From Armigeres subalbatus (lineage: Eukaryota > Arthropoda > Insecta > Diptera > Culicidae), in the NCBI RefSeq assembly GCF_024139115.2, contig NC_085139.1, positions 8,341,533-8,405,532 of the forward strand: a DNA stretch of 64,000 nt. Reading direction: 5' to 3'. Position 1 is the stretch's first letter, and every line of letters begins with the position of its first letter. This document shows positions 49,240-60,219 of the stretch, piece by piece. Position numbers and translations under genes: made by a program. A model generated the notes under the pieces. It was not told the origin of the DNA. It ran no database searches and saw only the letters and a list, made by a program, of their open reading frames with translations.

Positions 49240-50108
49240 ATAAAGGAACAACTGTACGTAGCTCTGGAAGGTGCAATTCGAAGATCTTGTGTGCAAAAAA
49301 GGGAACCATCGTCAACAAGTCTTACATGTTCCTTGGTTTTGCGTATGACATCGACATCATTGGTGTAGATCGCAGAAAGAATCTTTAAACGGAAAACTGG
49401 AAGAATAGGACTGATCATGAACTTTGTCAAATCTATGTAGCTGGTGGCTGGCAGTGAGCGTGGCAGCCCAAAAGGTGTTAGTCCCGAGGTTGAATGGGCG
49501 GGATGCGATTTGAGGTTTTCGACGAATTCATATATCTTGGAACACTCGTTATATGTGATAATGACGTTAGCCGCGAGGTGAAAACACGTGTTGTGGCTGC
49601 AAGTAGGACTTTCTATGATTTTCGTAGCCAGCTAAAGTCTCGCAGCCCACAAACACGGACAAAGCTAGCTCTGTACACATCGTTGATTCGTCCAGTAGCC
49701 ATGTACGGCTATGAAGCATGTTCGTAAAAAGATGTAGACCATCGAATTCTGGGAGTGTTTGAGTGGAAAATACCGCGCCTAATACCTGACAGTGCGGTGG
49801 AAAATTGAGAATGGCTCAGACGCTTGAATCAATTGTGCCAAGTGTACAAAAATGCAGACATAGGCAGACTGATAAAATAAGGCATATTACAGTGGGCTGG
49901 ACATAATGTACGTATGCCGAAAGAGAGACCAGCAAAAGTCATGTTTAGCAGAGAACCTGGAAGAGGACGTCGGCTCCAGGGTAGATCACGCACTCGCTGG
50001 CTGTGTGCAATCGAGGAAGATGCGCGTAAGATGCGTGTGTGTCAGGTGCGCCGGGGGACCTGGAACAAGATATTACAGGTTTTGCTACGGATAACATGGA
50101 GTGAATGA
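49240..50108 (+). pseudogene. LINE fragment (LINE E family), decayed
   Basis: Plus-strand RT remnants begin at an EGAIR-type segment, then GTIV, MFLGFAYDIDIIGVDRR (motif C with the first catalytic Asp changed to Tyr), RFEVFDEFIYLGTL, SRSPQTRTKLALYTSLIRPVAMYGYE and PAKVMFSREPGRGRRLQGR. Several shifts and a stop after GYEACS interrupt it. It is related to 21060-26330. Confidence 0.88.
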
Positions 50109-50560
50109 CCAACATATGTATAGCCAGGTAAATATTTAATTGCTTTTGCATAAAAAAAAACTCGCTTGCAAGTTATTACGTTATGCTATGGATTTTTAAT
50201 TGATTTACAAGGTGTTTTTCATTGAAAAAAATTAAAAACGGCATAACTTAAAAATCTTGCAACGATTTTTTTGAAAATTTGTCCAGATGCGTAGAATTAT
50301 AGTAGAAATCGAATGGCGGCTACCGATTGAATGGTATATTTATTTTCATAATAACGGTAAATGAAGCACCGTGATTTTTGCATTCGTATATCATAAGGCT
50401 AACACGATGATACTTTTATGCCCAGGGAAGTCGAGACAGTTTCCGAACCGAAAATTGCCTAAACCGGCAGCGGGCATCGAACCCAGCCACCCTCAGCATG
50501 CATGGTCTTGCTTTACAGCCGCGCATCTTACCGCTAGGCTAAGGAGAGCCCTGCCGATTT

Positions 50561-52530
50561 CATTCATTTATTTAGTTTGCATCTAAACAGATAACGCTGA
50601 ATCAACAATTTGACGCCACAATACACGGTTCCAGGCCGCATCTCTCCATCCTCGAATGAGTCCCACGCTCGCCAAGTCGTTTTGCACCTGGTCTGCCCAC
50701 CTCGCTCGCTGCGCTCCACGCCGTCTCGTACCTGCCGGATTGGATGCGAACACCATCTTTGCAGGGTTGCTGTCCGACATTCTTGGAACATGCCCTGCCC
50801 ATCGTACCCTTCCGGCTTTAGCTACCTTATGGATACTGGGTTCGTCGTAGCGCTGGGCGAGCTCGAGGTTCATTCTTCGCCGCCACACACCGTCTTCTTG
50901 TACACCGCCAAAGATGGTCCTAAGCACCCCTCTCTCGAATACTCCGAGAGCCGGCAAGTTCTCCTCGAGTATGGTCCATGTTTCATGTCCGTAGAGGACT
51001 ACCGGTCTTATAAGCGTCTTGTACTTGACACATTTGGTGCGGTGGCGATTCTTTTTTAACCGCAGTTTCTTCCGGAGCCTTTAATAGGACCGACTTCCAC
51101 AGATGATGCGCCTTCGTATTTCAGGACTAACATTGTTATCAACCGTTAGCAAGGATCCAAGGTAGATAAATTCCTCGACCACCCCGAAGGTATGCCCGTC
51201 TATCGTAGCACCTTCTATCGTAATGTAGAACAACAGGCACGAAAGTCCATCACCTTGTCTTAGTCCCCGGCGCGATTCGAACGAACTGGAATGTTCGCCC
51301 GAAATCTTCACACAGTTTTGCACACCATCCACCGTTGCTTTGATCAGTCTGATAAGCTACCCAAGGAAGCTGTTCTCGTCCATAATTTTCCATAGCTCTA
51401 CGCTGTCAATTCTGTCGTATGCCGCCTTGGAATCAATGAACAGATGGTGCGTTGAGATCTAGTATTCACGGCATTTTTGAAGGATTTGCCGTACAGTAAA
51501 GATCTGGTCCGTTGTCCAGCGGCCGTCAACGAAGCCGGCTTGATAACATCCCACGAACTCATTCACTAATGGTGACAAACATCAGAAGATTATCTGGTAT
51601 ATCCCTTTGTAGGCTAATGTCGCTTGGTGATCGGCTGGTGATCGCTCGAAAGTTCTCACACTCCAGCTTGTCGCCTTTATTGTAGATGGGGCATATAACC
51701 CCTTCCTTCCACTCCTCCGGTAGCTGTTCAGTTTCCCAGATTCTGACTATCAATTTGTACAGGCAAGTGGCCAGCTTTTCCGGGCCTATCTTGATGAGCT
51801 AAGCTCCGATACCATCCTTACCAGCTGCTTTATTGGTCTTTAGCTGTTGGATGGCATCCTTAATTTCCGTCAAGGTGGGGGCTGGTTGGCTTCCATCGTC
51901 CGCTGAACTGACGTAGTCATCTCCTTCGCTGCCTTGACTTTCACTGCCTGTACTCTCAGCGCCATTCAAATGTTCCTCTGCTAGTGCTGCTTCCACCTTT
52001 CGATCACCACACGTTCGTTCGTCAAGATGCTCCTATCCTTATCCCTGCACATTTCGGCTCGCGGCCCGAAGCCTTTGCGGGATGCGTTGAGCTTCTGATA
52101 GAACTTGCGTGTTTCTTGAGAACGGCACAGCTGTTCCATATCCTCACACTCCGCTTCTTCCAGGCGGCGTTTCTTCTCCGCTTCCGTCTATAACGTTCCA
52201 CGTTCTGCCGGGTGCCTTGCTGCGACCGCCCGTGCTGCGTCCTTCTCCTCCAGAATCTGTCTGCACTCTCGTCGCACCAATCGTTCCATCGACCTCGTCC
52301 CACATATCCGACGTTGTTCTCCGCTGCCTCGGTCATGACTGTTTGAACTGTATTCCAGCAGTCCTCAAGAGGGGCCCCATCGAGCTCACCCTCTTCCGGC
52401 AACACTGCCTCGAGATGCTGCGCGTATGCAGTGGCGACATCAGGTTGCTTCAGTCGCTCTAGGTTGTACCGCGGCGGCCATCGATACCGAGAGTCGAAGT
52501 TAGCGCCACGATATGTGGCGTTGGTAGCCG
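50561..52530 (-). pseudogene. LINE G, internally deleted LINE B-family copy
   Basis: Minus strand: endonuclease tail and linker from about 52500, RT fingers ([28 protein letters not shown]), degenerate motif A region, motif B RRGLRQGDGLSCLLF, then a deletion that fuses this to ATIDGHTFGVVEEFIYLGSLLT. The FADD catalytic motif is thereby lost. The C-terminal VFERGVLRTIFGGV to RQIVDSALSV follows. The 3' tail is TAAATAAATGAATGAAA, beside the SINE target repeat. Many other small indels occur. Confidence 0.9.
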
Positions 52531-52927
52531 TCCTAGCATCAATGGCAGTGGTTTCTGCATCTGTAGCGGTTTAGCGGCAAACTATCGAGTGGCTATCGTC
52601 ATGGTTCAGGATCAGGTTTTGTAGCAGGATCATTAAATTGGTTCTTTTCAGGACCACCATTTTATACAAGGGAAGGTTGTTGTGTGAAGAATTTTGTTCA
52701 AAGAGCAAATTAATTGCTTTGCGACGCCCGAAAGTTGCCGTCCGTAGCAGAATCTCGAACACACATCGGAGGGAGATGCTACAAATATTTATTCGCATGG
52801 ATGGCATCAGTGGCAGCCAAGTGAAATTTTCTCAAGATTCTAATTTGGTTTTGTCGTGACGTGAATATTCCACAATCTACAACATGTTTGATCAAAATGT
52901 ATCTAAGATACTCATACTTTAACCATA

Positions 52928-53455
52928 GGGGAAGATGCCCCAAAACGCCCCCCCGAGGCAAAACGCCTTTTGTGGTTTCCCTCATATTTACGTCATTAAG
53001 ATGGGCGTTACAAAACTAGATCTAAAATTATGTAGGTTAGGCGAAAAAAGTTTCAGAATAGTATATGGGAAGGTCGGGAAAACCGAAAATTTCCACATTT
53101 TGAAAAAACATCTAACATTTTGGCGAGGCAAAACGCCCTAGTGGCACTTATCTACAATGTACTTGCGTCTTCATGCACTGTCCATACAAGAATGCTGATT
53201 CGCCGACATGTGCTTTGTTCCCTAAAAGCTGTCAGCTAAAAGGCGTTTTGTTTCATAAGTTTTCCGGCAACAGAAAATCAATGCTTTGAAATGTAAATAT
53301 TATCAATATGATTGAGATTTTTAACCTTTTTTGAATGGCATCAACTAGCTATTTTGTTTAACTGTTGCATAATGTAAAAATACCCATGAATAGCGTTACA
53401 AAGAAGACAATAAAGCAGTGTTTGTTTAGCTAGGGCATATTGCCCCCCCTTCCCC
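52928..53455. mobile_element. TA-flanked element with CAAAACGCC repeats
   Basis: 528 bp; TA at 52926-52927 and 53456-53457; tips GGGGAAGATGCCCC and (reversed) GGGGAAGGGGGGC. The GGCAAAACGCC/GGCGTTTTG motif recurs at about 52940, 52955, 53125 and 53240. A larger copy in the opposite orientation lies at 28625-29740. Confidence 0.75.
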
Positions 53456-53517
53456 TACTCATATTTTACTCAACAAAACAATAATGCTTTAGATTACACT
53501 ATAATCATAGCCATAAA

Positions 53518-53789
53518 TAGGCTGACCATACGTACCGTATTTAAAGGGACAGTCCCGTTTTTTAGAGCTTATTGTGCTGTCCCGTCGTAATAAAAAAATC
53601 ACTATTTGCCATGGTTTTTCATTGATTCTTCCAAATAGCCCAAAAATATTATTAAAACAACTTCAATATTTTAGGCAGTAATCTTGAAATCTCAACGGCT
53701 CTTGAATTTTGTCTCAAGGGTTTTTGATATGTTCCGTTTTGCAAGCGCGTTTTTCCCGTTTTTTTCACCGGAATGATCTGGTCAGCCTA
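53518..53789. mobile_element. Small hAT-like element (TAGGCTGACCA ends)
   Basis: 11-bp inverted ends TAGGCTGACCA / TGGTCAGCCTA bound 272 bp. GGGACAGTCCCG and CCCGTTTT near the ends resemble widespread hAT tips of the TAGGGTGACCA type. The outer 8 bases (GCCATAAA, CATAATAA) are not identical, so the target duplication is unproven. Confidence 0.6.
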
Positions 53790-55336
53790 CATAATAAACT
53801 ACAATGCGTATTGTGTTAAAATAATATCCTTATGTTGTCCAACGTCTACCTTGCGGTCGTGTCTTGTACACAACCCTTCTGATTTTTTCTCTGGCAAATT
53901 CGAATCTAGATCGAGAGTGATGCAACTCTATGCAAAGAAACTATTACATTTTGCATTTCACAACTCATCTTATTGCTTTTCGTTTCTGTGTTTTCAACTT
54001 TCTAACACTAAACGCAACATTAATTATAACCTTCAAATATATGTACCCTTTACTCTAAGATATTTCTCACAACTGCATGCAACCATAATAAATTGCGGAA
54101 CAAATATGTTCACACCAAAATAAACCAACCTTCCTCATCAACCCAAAAAACGTCGAAAAGAGCTTGAATCTAGTTCAAAAATCGGAAAACTCAATCCCAC
54201 GTAAACCACAGTAGTCTTCTTCGCTATTGTAGTTCGCACTAATTTGAGCAGAAGAAGAATTGCCGTGGCAACCGTGTTGGGCACTATGCTTGTTGCGTGA
54301 TTCGATTCCCACCACAAGTATTGGTTCACATGTTTTCAAAAAGCAAAAAAAAAATCGTTTTCAAAAATCTGATGTCGGTGGAACCACTTCAAAAGCCCCG
54401 TATGGGATCGTCGTCAGGTAAAAATATTCCGAAGCATTAAAAGAGAGGTCCACGGAACAGGTACCACGCGCGTTCGAGGGTTTTTCTTGTGGTTGAAAAA
54501 TTACAAGTGTATCCTTTTCTCTACCGGCATCGAAATCACGGAGAAAACGCAAAAACGGAAGGAAATGAGAGCACTCGAACAAAGCCGTAGGAAGCAAGCG
54601 TTTAGGCTTTATTGTACGCGATGGACTGGTGGAGAGAATTTAATGTAGGACAGCCAACCTAGGAAATTGGATTATTCAAGGGCAAAATTGATTTATAATT
54701 GGCATCCCGGTGCCTGCGGGATGGGACAACCAATTTCAACTGTCTCATCAAGGATGGCACAATAGTAGGCCACTAGGGAAAATAATAATTTTACGCTGGT
54801 GGTATTGTTTCCATTAATTATAGCCTGCTTAGGTAGGTTACATAAGTTTGAAATTCTCAAAAATGTGACGATCCAAAAAAATGAAGTGGCTAATTATTTT
54901 TTTAATCGAAGCAAGCCACTGTAACATCATACAAGAACGTCACTTGCTTCTCGGTGAAGTTTTTATACCTACGTTCCGAAATTTAAATTTGAAAACGTTG
55001 TCGAGATACAAAAAAAATGAACTGCAATGACTGAGCAGCAATGACTTTAACCATAAAAGACTAACTGCAGACATGCGTTTTGTACGTTGGCCGTTTGCAT
55101 AAGATGAATTCTGGGTACACCACCTTCAAGATCAAATTTGTCCAATAAAAAAAATACTGGAGAAGACACAAACCACACATACAGTTTATCGAGTGTTTAA
55201 CGCTTGATCGAAATTTGATCCCCTTGAAGACGGCAGCTTGTACAGAAGGGTTATTTTTTTACTGAGTGATCTTGTCGCCCATCCTAACCTTGAAGCATTG
55301 GGTGACGTGCCCCATTCAACCGAACCAAATTCGATT
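53790..55336. other. Unannotated stretch
   Basis: No gene recognised. Frames of up to 116 codons at 53773-54123 are AT-driven and have no domain. The segment 54361-54597 has more balanced composition but no supporting signature. Confidence 0.4.
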
Positions 55337-55340
55337 TTAA

Positions 55341-55561
55341 GGTCACTCCTGACGGAATCCAAGATTAAAAGTGCTCGCGTTTTCGGGGGCACACCACTCG
55401 ATACGGAAGCAACGCAGAACTGTAATGTTTATTATTGCACGCATGCTGCGATGCAGCAAAGCTAAATCAACAAAAATGACAGTTGTGCGCCGCCTCTGAA
55501 TCGAGCGGTGTGCCCCCGAAAACGCGAGCACTTTTAATCTTGGATTCCGTCAGGAGTGACC
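55341..55561. mobile_element. TTAA-flanked MITE (piggyBac-type target)
   Basis: 221 bp with about 62-bp inverted repeats that are almost identical: GGTCACTCCTGACGGAATCC at the left tip, its reverse complement at the right. TTAA lies at both sides (55337-55340, 55562-55565). TTAA duplication is characteristic of piggyBac-type insertion. No ORF. Confidence 0.88.
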
Positions 55562-55565
55562 TTAA

Positions 55566-56442
55566 TTTCCTCCATAAAACATAACTGTTTCAGCTTTCGC
55601 CTACTTTGCTTCCCAATCATAATAATACAAAGGACAAGCTTCCGGTTGCATCCCATCCGTAGAAGGTGCATTGCAGCGTACCACGGAGAATCTGGGAGTA
55701 ATTTTTTTTAATGCTGATCAAGGAGGATCATCGTTTCCAAACAAAACGCCCCTTCTCGACGATGAAGGGAGGAAATGGGAGTACTCGGAATCAAAAGCCA
55801 AACTCCCGTTATAAATATTGGAAGCTTGTTTTGATCGATGGAGGTGTTGGGAAAGGAAGGCGAAAAAACAACTATGAGAACTACGTGTTGCGTCTTGCGT
55901 GGGTCGTACCCTGGCGTTCACGAAAGCAAACTGCGTGAGATATTAGGATTTTAGAAAGTGTTTCAGGAAAAAAAAAGCCTGAGCAAAGTATGTTGTAATT
56001 AGTTTGACGTGGATTGTGCTCGACCCTATTACATAAACGTTTCAGCACAGAGAAACAGAAGTTTCACTCAACAAATATGTCATCGTTCATCTTTTTAACT
56101 GTAGAAGGTCAATCTGCCATCGATGGCGCTTCGATCGGTTTTGCATGTGTTTGACGCATCCCTAGCAGCACACATATTCCACACGGGTTACTGCAACTCA
56201 TATGTGACCAGATTTAGTCACAATGAAGTTGTTGCAACCATTTTTGCCTGACTTGTGCTGCTCGGGATGTCATCGATTGGTTTTGCATGTCATCATTGTT
56301 AATTATTATTGACCAGTCCGAGACCACTTTTACTTCCAATAAATTTCGCTTTTTTATGCTGCCATTATCAATCGGATAATGGATCCATAAACATACAGGG
56401 TCTGGCAATTCAAGTGCTACATTAGAATAAGCAGATAAATTG
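55566..56442. other. Unannotated stretch
   Basis: No gene or repeat recognised. Confidence 0.35.
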
Positions 56443-56650
56443 CAAAGTTAAAAGACTTCACTATTCCATTTACTTCCACTATACGTATTCACTTTGTATC
56501 AACAGATATGTATTTCGTTTTCTATTTGAAGAAAGTCGAGTCGATAGCAAAACACTGAAAAGTTTTCAAGTAGAAAACGAAATATGTTTCTGTGAATACA
56601 TATAGTAGAAGTAAATGGAATAGTGAAGTCTATTAACTTTGTAACATTTT
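56443..56650. mobile_element. Palindromic MITE, ~85-bp arms
   Basis: Inverted arms share GACTTCACTATTCCATTTAC and GAAAACGAAATA, with the centre around 56545. Flanks do not give a clear target duplication; the outer limit is therefore approximate. Confidence 0.75.
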
Positions 56651-57679
56651 CCCCTAGGGCGCTTAATATTAATTAATCAGATAAATTGATCAAAACAAAA
56701 ATATTATATATATAAAATATTATATTCATCTCAGAGCAGGCTCTTTTGGAGTATTTTTTGGGAATTCTAAAAGATAGTAAGCTTTGTTCGAATAACGACG
56801 AATATTCACGTTTTTTACAGACTATATTATTTTATGGAACGACCTCGAGAACGACGCTTTTATTGGTATTGTATTTCATGACTAGATCTTTCAAACCAAG
56901 CCAAAGTTAATAAAGGCAACCCAGAGAGTAATTGCATTTTAGCTCAACCACTTCAACCACATAAACAGTTCAATTTAAAAATGATTTGTCTATCGTTATC
57001 GTTTTAGTCATTACCGAAATCAAGCACATAGCGGGACAGTTATGTATAAAAACACCAAGCGAATATTGTATTTCTCGACAGAACAGTATCGCTAAACTAA
57101 AATTTGAATGACCATGGTCGCCGTTTTTACTAGGTACATTCAATCTTAGTTTTAATCATGTGCCGTTCCTATTTCCTATTCTAGTCATGTTCAATAAATA
57201 TCAAAACCCACATACTTCAGAGAAAGAAAAAAATGGCTTTACAATTTTCTCAGTTACGCATTATATGGGGGAGAGAGTAGGGAGTAAACCGAAAATGTTA
57301 CTTCTAGTTACGAGAAGGAGGGAGGGGGTCAAAAACTCGGACTTTTGCTTTACGTAATTTGTGAACAGACATGACGATTTTTATTTTCGCTGCATCGTAG
57401 TGAAATAGTATGAAACTATGCTTACATATAAGGGCATAAAATATAGGTTAAATCAAGATCATCAAGTGATAGAAAGAAGGAACATTTCAGGGCAAAAGAT
57501 AGGTTGAAGAACATCCAATGATTAAAAGAAGGCATTAATTATGTAAATGTCATTTTGAAGAAATTATTTTCCGGAAAAATGTTATAGGTATTTATGCTAT
57601 TTTTGAGAAATTTTCCAATTTGTGGAACTGGTTTTAATTTTTATCCCTCACATATGTATGCATAACATCGCACTCTACA

Positions 57680-58215
57680 CCTCCTACATTCCCTTTTTTC
57701 GTACTGACCGTCCCACTTCCTCTATAATCGTCTGCTTGGGATAGAGAATATGTGTCCCGATTTTGATGCAAATCGGAAGAAGTTAAATTGAATTGTTCGT
57801 TTTCTACTCAATATCCAACCCCAACAACCTCTCGCATTCCAAATGATCCTCTCACCTTTAATCGTTTCCCTAGGATAGAGAATACGTGTTCCAAATTTAA
57901 TTGAAATCGACCCATGCGTTAGAAAGTTATACAAAACTGTTCAATACAAAAATTTGTATCCCCACTCTCCCATCCTCACTATAATTACCTCATTAGACAG
58001 AAAATATGTGTTCCGAGTTTAGTGGTTCATAAGGGGGTTCATAAGTTGAACTAAATTGTTCGTTTTCTTATGAATATACCTCCCCCACACCATCATCATT
58101 TTCCAAATATCAACCCACCTTTCCTATCGCCGTCTCCTTAATGTGAGGAATGTGTGATTCAAATTTGGTTAAAATCGGTCAACGAGTTCAGAAGTTATGC
58201 AGGAACATGCATACA
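57680..58215. repeat. Degenerate ~130-bp tandem repeat
   Basis: Four diverged units, at about 57741, 57873, 57992 and 58135, share GGATAGAGAATATGTGTTCC, then AAATTT(A/G)(A/G)TTGAAATCG and a GAAGTTATGCA-like end. A further related segment lies at 59100-59190, ending in a CATA run. The AAATTTGGTGGAAATCGGTC core is a motif seen in many insect genomes; its origin is not clear to me. Confidence 0.7.
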
Positions 58216-58379
58216 AACACTAGCTTTAGAAAGGGATTGGGGATTGAGAAATAAATTATGCTATCTAAATTTATAATTGCAGCATCAAATGTTCAAAAGC
58301 AGCTAAATTGTCAGAAACGTAGATAGATACATAGATGCAACTCGGCTTCCACTTCATTCCTTTCTCCTTACTTTATTAT

Positions 58380-58600
58380 TTCTACCTTCTACCTCGCTAC
58401 CTCTAACTTCTTCTTTTTTTTCCTTTCTTATCCCATCCTTATTCTTCTTCTTTGCTCTTTCTTTCTTTCCTTTTTTTAAAATCCTTTTCATTTCTCACTC
58501 ATTTTCCTGTTTTTTCTTCCCTTTTCTGCTTCCTTCTGCCTTCTTCATTATTTTTTTCCTGCTTGCTTTTTCCTTCTCTCTCTTCCTTCTTTATTCCTTC
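58380..58600. repeat. Pyrimidine-rich low-complexity tract
   Basis: On the plus strand almost only C and T (TTCCTTTCTTCTTC-like). On the minus strand it is a GAAGGAA-type tract lying 3' of the tRNA-like SINE, and may be its expanded tail. Confidence 0.6.
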
Positions 58601-58770
58601 TTCTAATTGGATGCCGAAACGAACTTTTTTCGCTCATTTCGAATTCTAACAGTTACCTGCTAGAACTAATCAAGTTGTAGGTATAGGAATAGAAGATGGA
58701 AACGGTATGAAAGCCCATTTCCAGTTCTAGCGAGAAATATATGAAAAGATACAAAGTAGGAGAAATGGAA

Positions 58771-58841
58771 CGGGCCTGGGATTGAACCCACGACCTCCTG
58801 CGTATGAGGCAGAAGCGGTAGCCATATGACCACCAAGCCCG
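58771..58841 (-). mobile_element. tRNA-like SINE head (CAU anticodon loop)
   Basis: The 71-base minus-strand segment folds like a tRNA. The acceptor is CGGGC pairing with GCCCG, the anticodon stem TCTGC/GCAGG closes a 7-base loop CTCATAC (CAU, Met-like), and the B-box is GGTTCAATCCC. The T-stem is one base short. It continues on the minus strand into unrelated sequence and a purine tail, so it is better called a SINE head or tRNA pseudogene than a functional tRNA. Confidence 0.6.
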
Positions 58842-58899
58842 TTGTAACGCTGACCATCGGTAATATTCTGTCGAATTACTGAGTTTTCAGTATTTTTTA

Positions 58900-59291
58900 C
58901 GTTTTACGGTTCGAAAAACCGTAAAAAAAATTACCGAACAGGAAAGCCGAGATAAAGTGTGACTCCTACCTCCACACAATGGAAATGTGTACAAAATGGG
59001 GCTGAAATCGGTCCTAGAGACTGAAAGGTACACTGTATTTTTCGTTTTCATACCCTCCCCGTTTCCCAATAACTCTTAAACCCTTTTTGCTATCTTCCCC
59101 TGAGGATAGAGAATTTGTGTACCACATTTGGTGGAAATCGGTCAAGTGGTTTGGAAGTAGTTAGCGAACATACATACATACATATATTGGTTTTTTATAG
59201 ATATAAGATAGATAGAAGATATTATATAACTTCTACTGAAGTGGGTATGAACGGGGTAAATTAACGTCTAGTAAAAATATTTTATTCTAAA
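58900..59291. other. Unannotated stretch
   Basis: Contains one more unit of the AAATCGGTC-type repeat near 59100-59190; otherwise nothing recognised. Confidence 0.35.
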
Positions 59292-59515
59292 CAATGACAA
59301 GTGCCTGTCATAAGGCGAGTTTAGTACTTCTTCTTCTTCTTATTGGCATTATATCCCCACTGGGATATTGCCATGTTTTGTAATCTTCACTGTTAGGTAT
59401 GTCGACCTTACAGTTAAGGTCGAAATACGTATCTGTAAAGATATTACAAAACGTAGTGGAATTGAATGGAATAGTACTAAACTCGTCTTATAACAGGTGA
59501 AGACATAGCTATAAA
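59292..59515. mobile_element. GTCATAAGACGAG MITE carrying a SINE-like tail
   Basis: The ends are inverted (TGTCATAAGGCGAGTTTAGTA at the left; TACTAAACTCGTCTTATAACA, reversed, at the right). Between them lies a (TTC)n-TTATTGGCATTATATCCCC segment like the Feilai 3' end (59330-59372) and a GTTTTGTAATCTTCAC...GTCGACC hairpin. It looks like a SINE tail captured inside, or inserted into, the MITE. Confidence 0.7.
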
Positions 59516-59731
59516 AGATCTTAAATAATTTTCTCGAAATGACAAGTATACATTCAACCAAATAAGTTATAACACAAGAAAACGGAAAAAAAATTAAAGA
59601 TTTACTTCAATAACTTTCGCAATGCACTGTGCTCCAGGGAATTAAATATAATAGTGATAATATATGATAATATATTTGATAAGCTGATTTCAATTCTCCA
59701 AAATTTATTTTTATATCTATACGTTACTTAC

Positions 59732-60219
59732 CAGCGAGTTCCAAAGTGTTCTCAATTTCGTTTATCAACGAATCATATGCCGTCACAGACATGTCTTCAG
59801 TTGATGCTACCTCCAGTGGTATATCCGGTATAACGGCGGACATGAACTGTGGGTCATATCGGTATAGAGGAGTCGATGGTGGGTCAACTTCTTCAACCGG
59901 AAGAAGCTTTAAAGACTCATTGTCAGAGTCTGCATACAATTTCGTGTTAGTCCGATTCCAGAATTATTATTAAACATGCATTTACTATTAACTTACCGAT
60001 TGATGAAACATCAAAACCGATGTCACAGTAATTTAGAGCTGGCGAAAATTCGTGTTTCGACACTTCAAACACGTCCGACGGCACAAACAACGGTAAACCT
60101 TGTATATTCGCACCCCGTGGAACATCTTCAGTGGATGGACCGGAACGGATTATCGGCCTACACTTTTTCCGATTTTCGCGATCAATAGCAGCTTTACGCT
60201 TTTTATTTGGTCGAGGCAT
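59732..60219 (-). CDS. Unknown Lys-rich protein, first two exons (partial gene)
   Basis: Exon 1 runs 60219-59997 (74 codons plus one base) from an ATG in the context GAAAATGCC. The intron is 59996-59930 (67 bp, GTAAGT donor, TATGCAG acceptor). Exon 2 is 59929-59732 and ends at another GTAAGT donor in the same phase; read through, a stop follows one codon later. The joined 140 residues begin with a basic, likely nuclear-localisation segment (PNKKRK, residues 4-9). The rest is mixed, with acidic patches (SDNES, EEVD) and no recognised domain. The consistent phase across two short exons and a typical small dipteran intron argue for a real gene. The third exon was not located; it should be below 59731, perhaps beyond the MITE. 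Function unknown. Confidence 0.65.

Larger units (their letters stand above)
45915..50373. mobile_element. Element X: long-TIR DNA element inside the SINE
   Basis: It starts CACGGTGCTTCATTTACCGT and ends ACGGTAAATGAAGCACCGTG. The inverted arms are about 230 bp (45915-46143, 50137-50373) with moderate divergence. The SINE junctions indicate at most an AT duplication. The interior is a graveyard: a TA-flanked element (46187-48085), a MITE (48453-48642), a 98-bp palindrome and a LINE fragment (49240-50108). No transposase was recognised. The superfamily is unresolved; the tip CACGGTG resembles Transib or CACTA ends, but the target duplication does not settle it. Confidence 0.8.
45802..50553 (-). 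mobile_element. Feilai-type SINE split by a 4.46-kb insertion
   Basis: The tail half lies at 45802-45914 (TTCTTCTTCTTATTGGCATT on the plus strand) and the head half at 50374-50553, with pol III boxes GCCTAGCGGTAAGATGCGCG and GGGTTCGATGCCC on the minus strand. Both have the same orientation, and the join matches the intact SINE at 41574-41866. The outer flanks carry the same 7-base direct repeat CCGATTT (45795-45801, 50554-50560), the SINE's own target duplication. This shows that the two halves are one insertion. Confidence 0.9.

Noticed and set aside
53518..53789. Confident hAT call with 8-bp TSD
   Set aside because: Tips look right but the flanking octamers differ, so only a tentative assignment is made.
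58771..58841. Functional tRNA-Met gene
   Set aside because: The T-stem is defective and the sequence runs into a SINE-like body with a low-complexity tail; a SINE head or pseudogene fits better.
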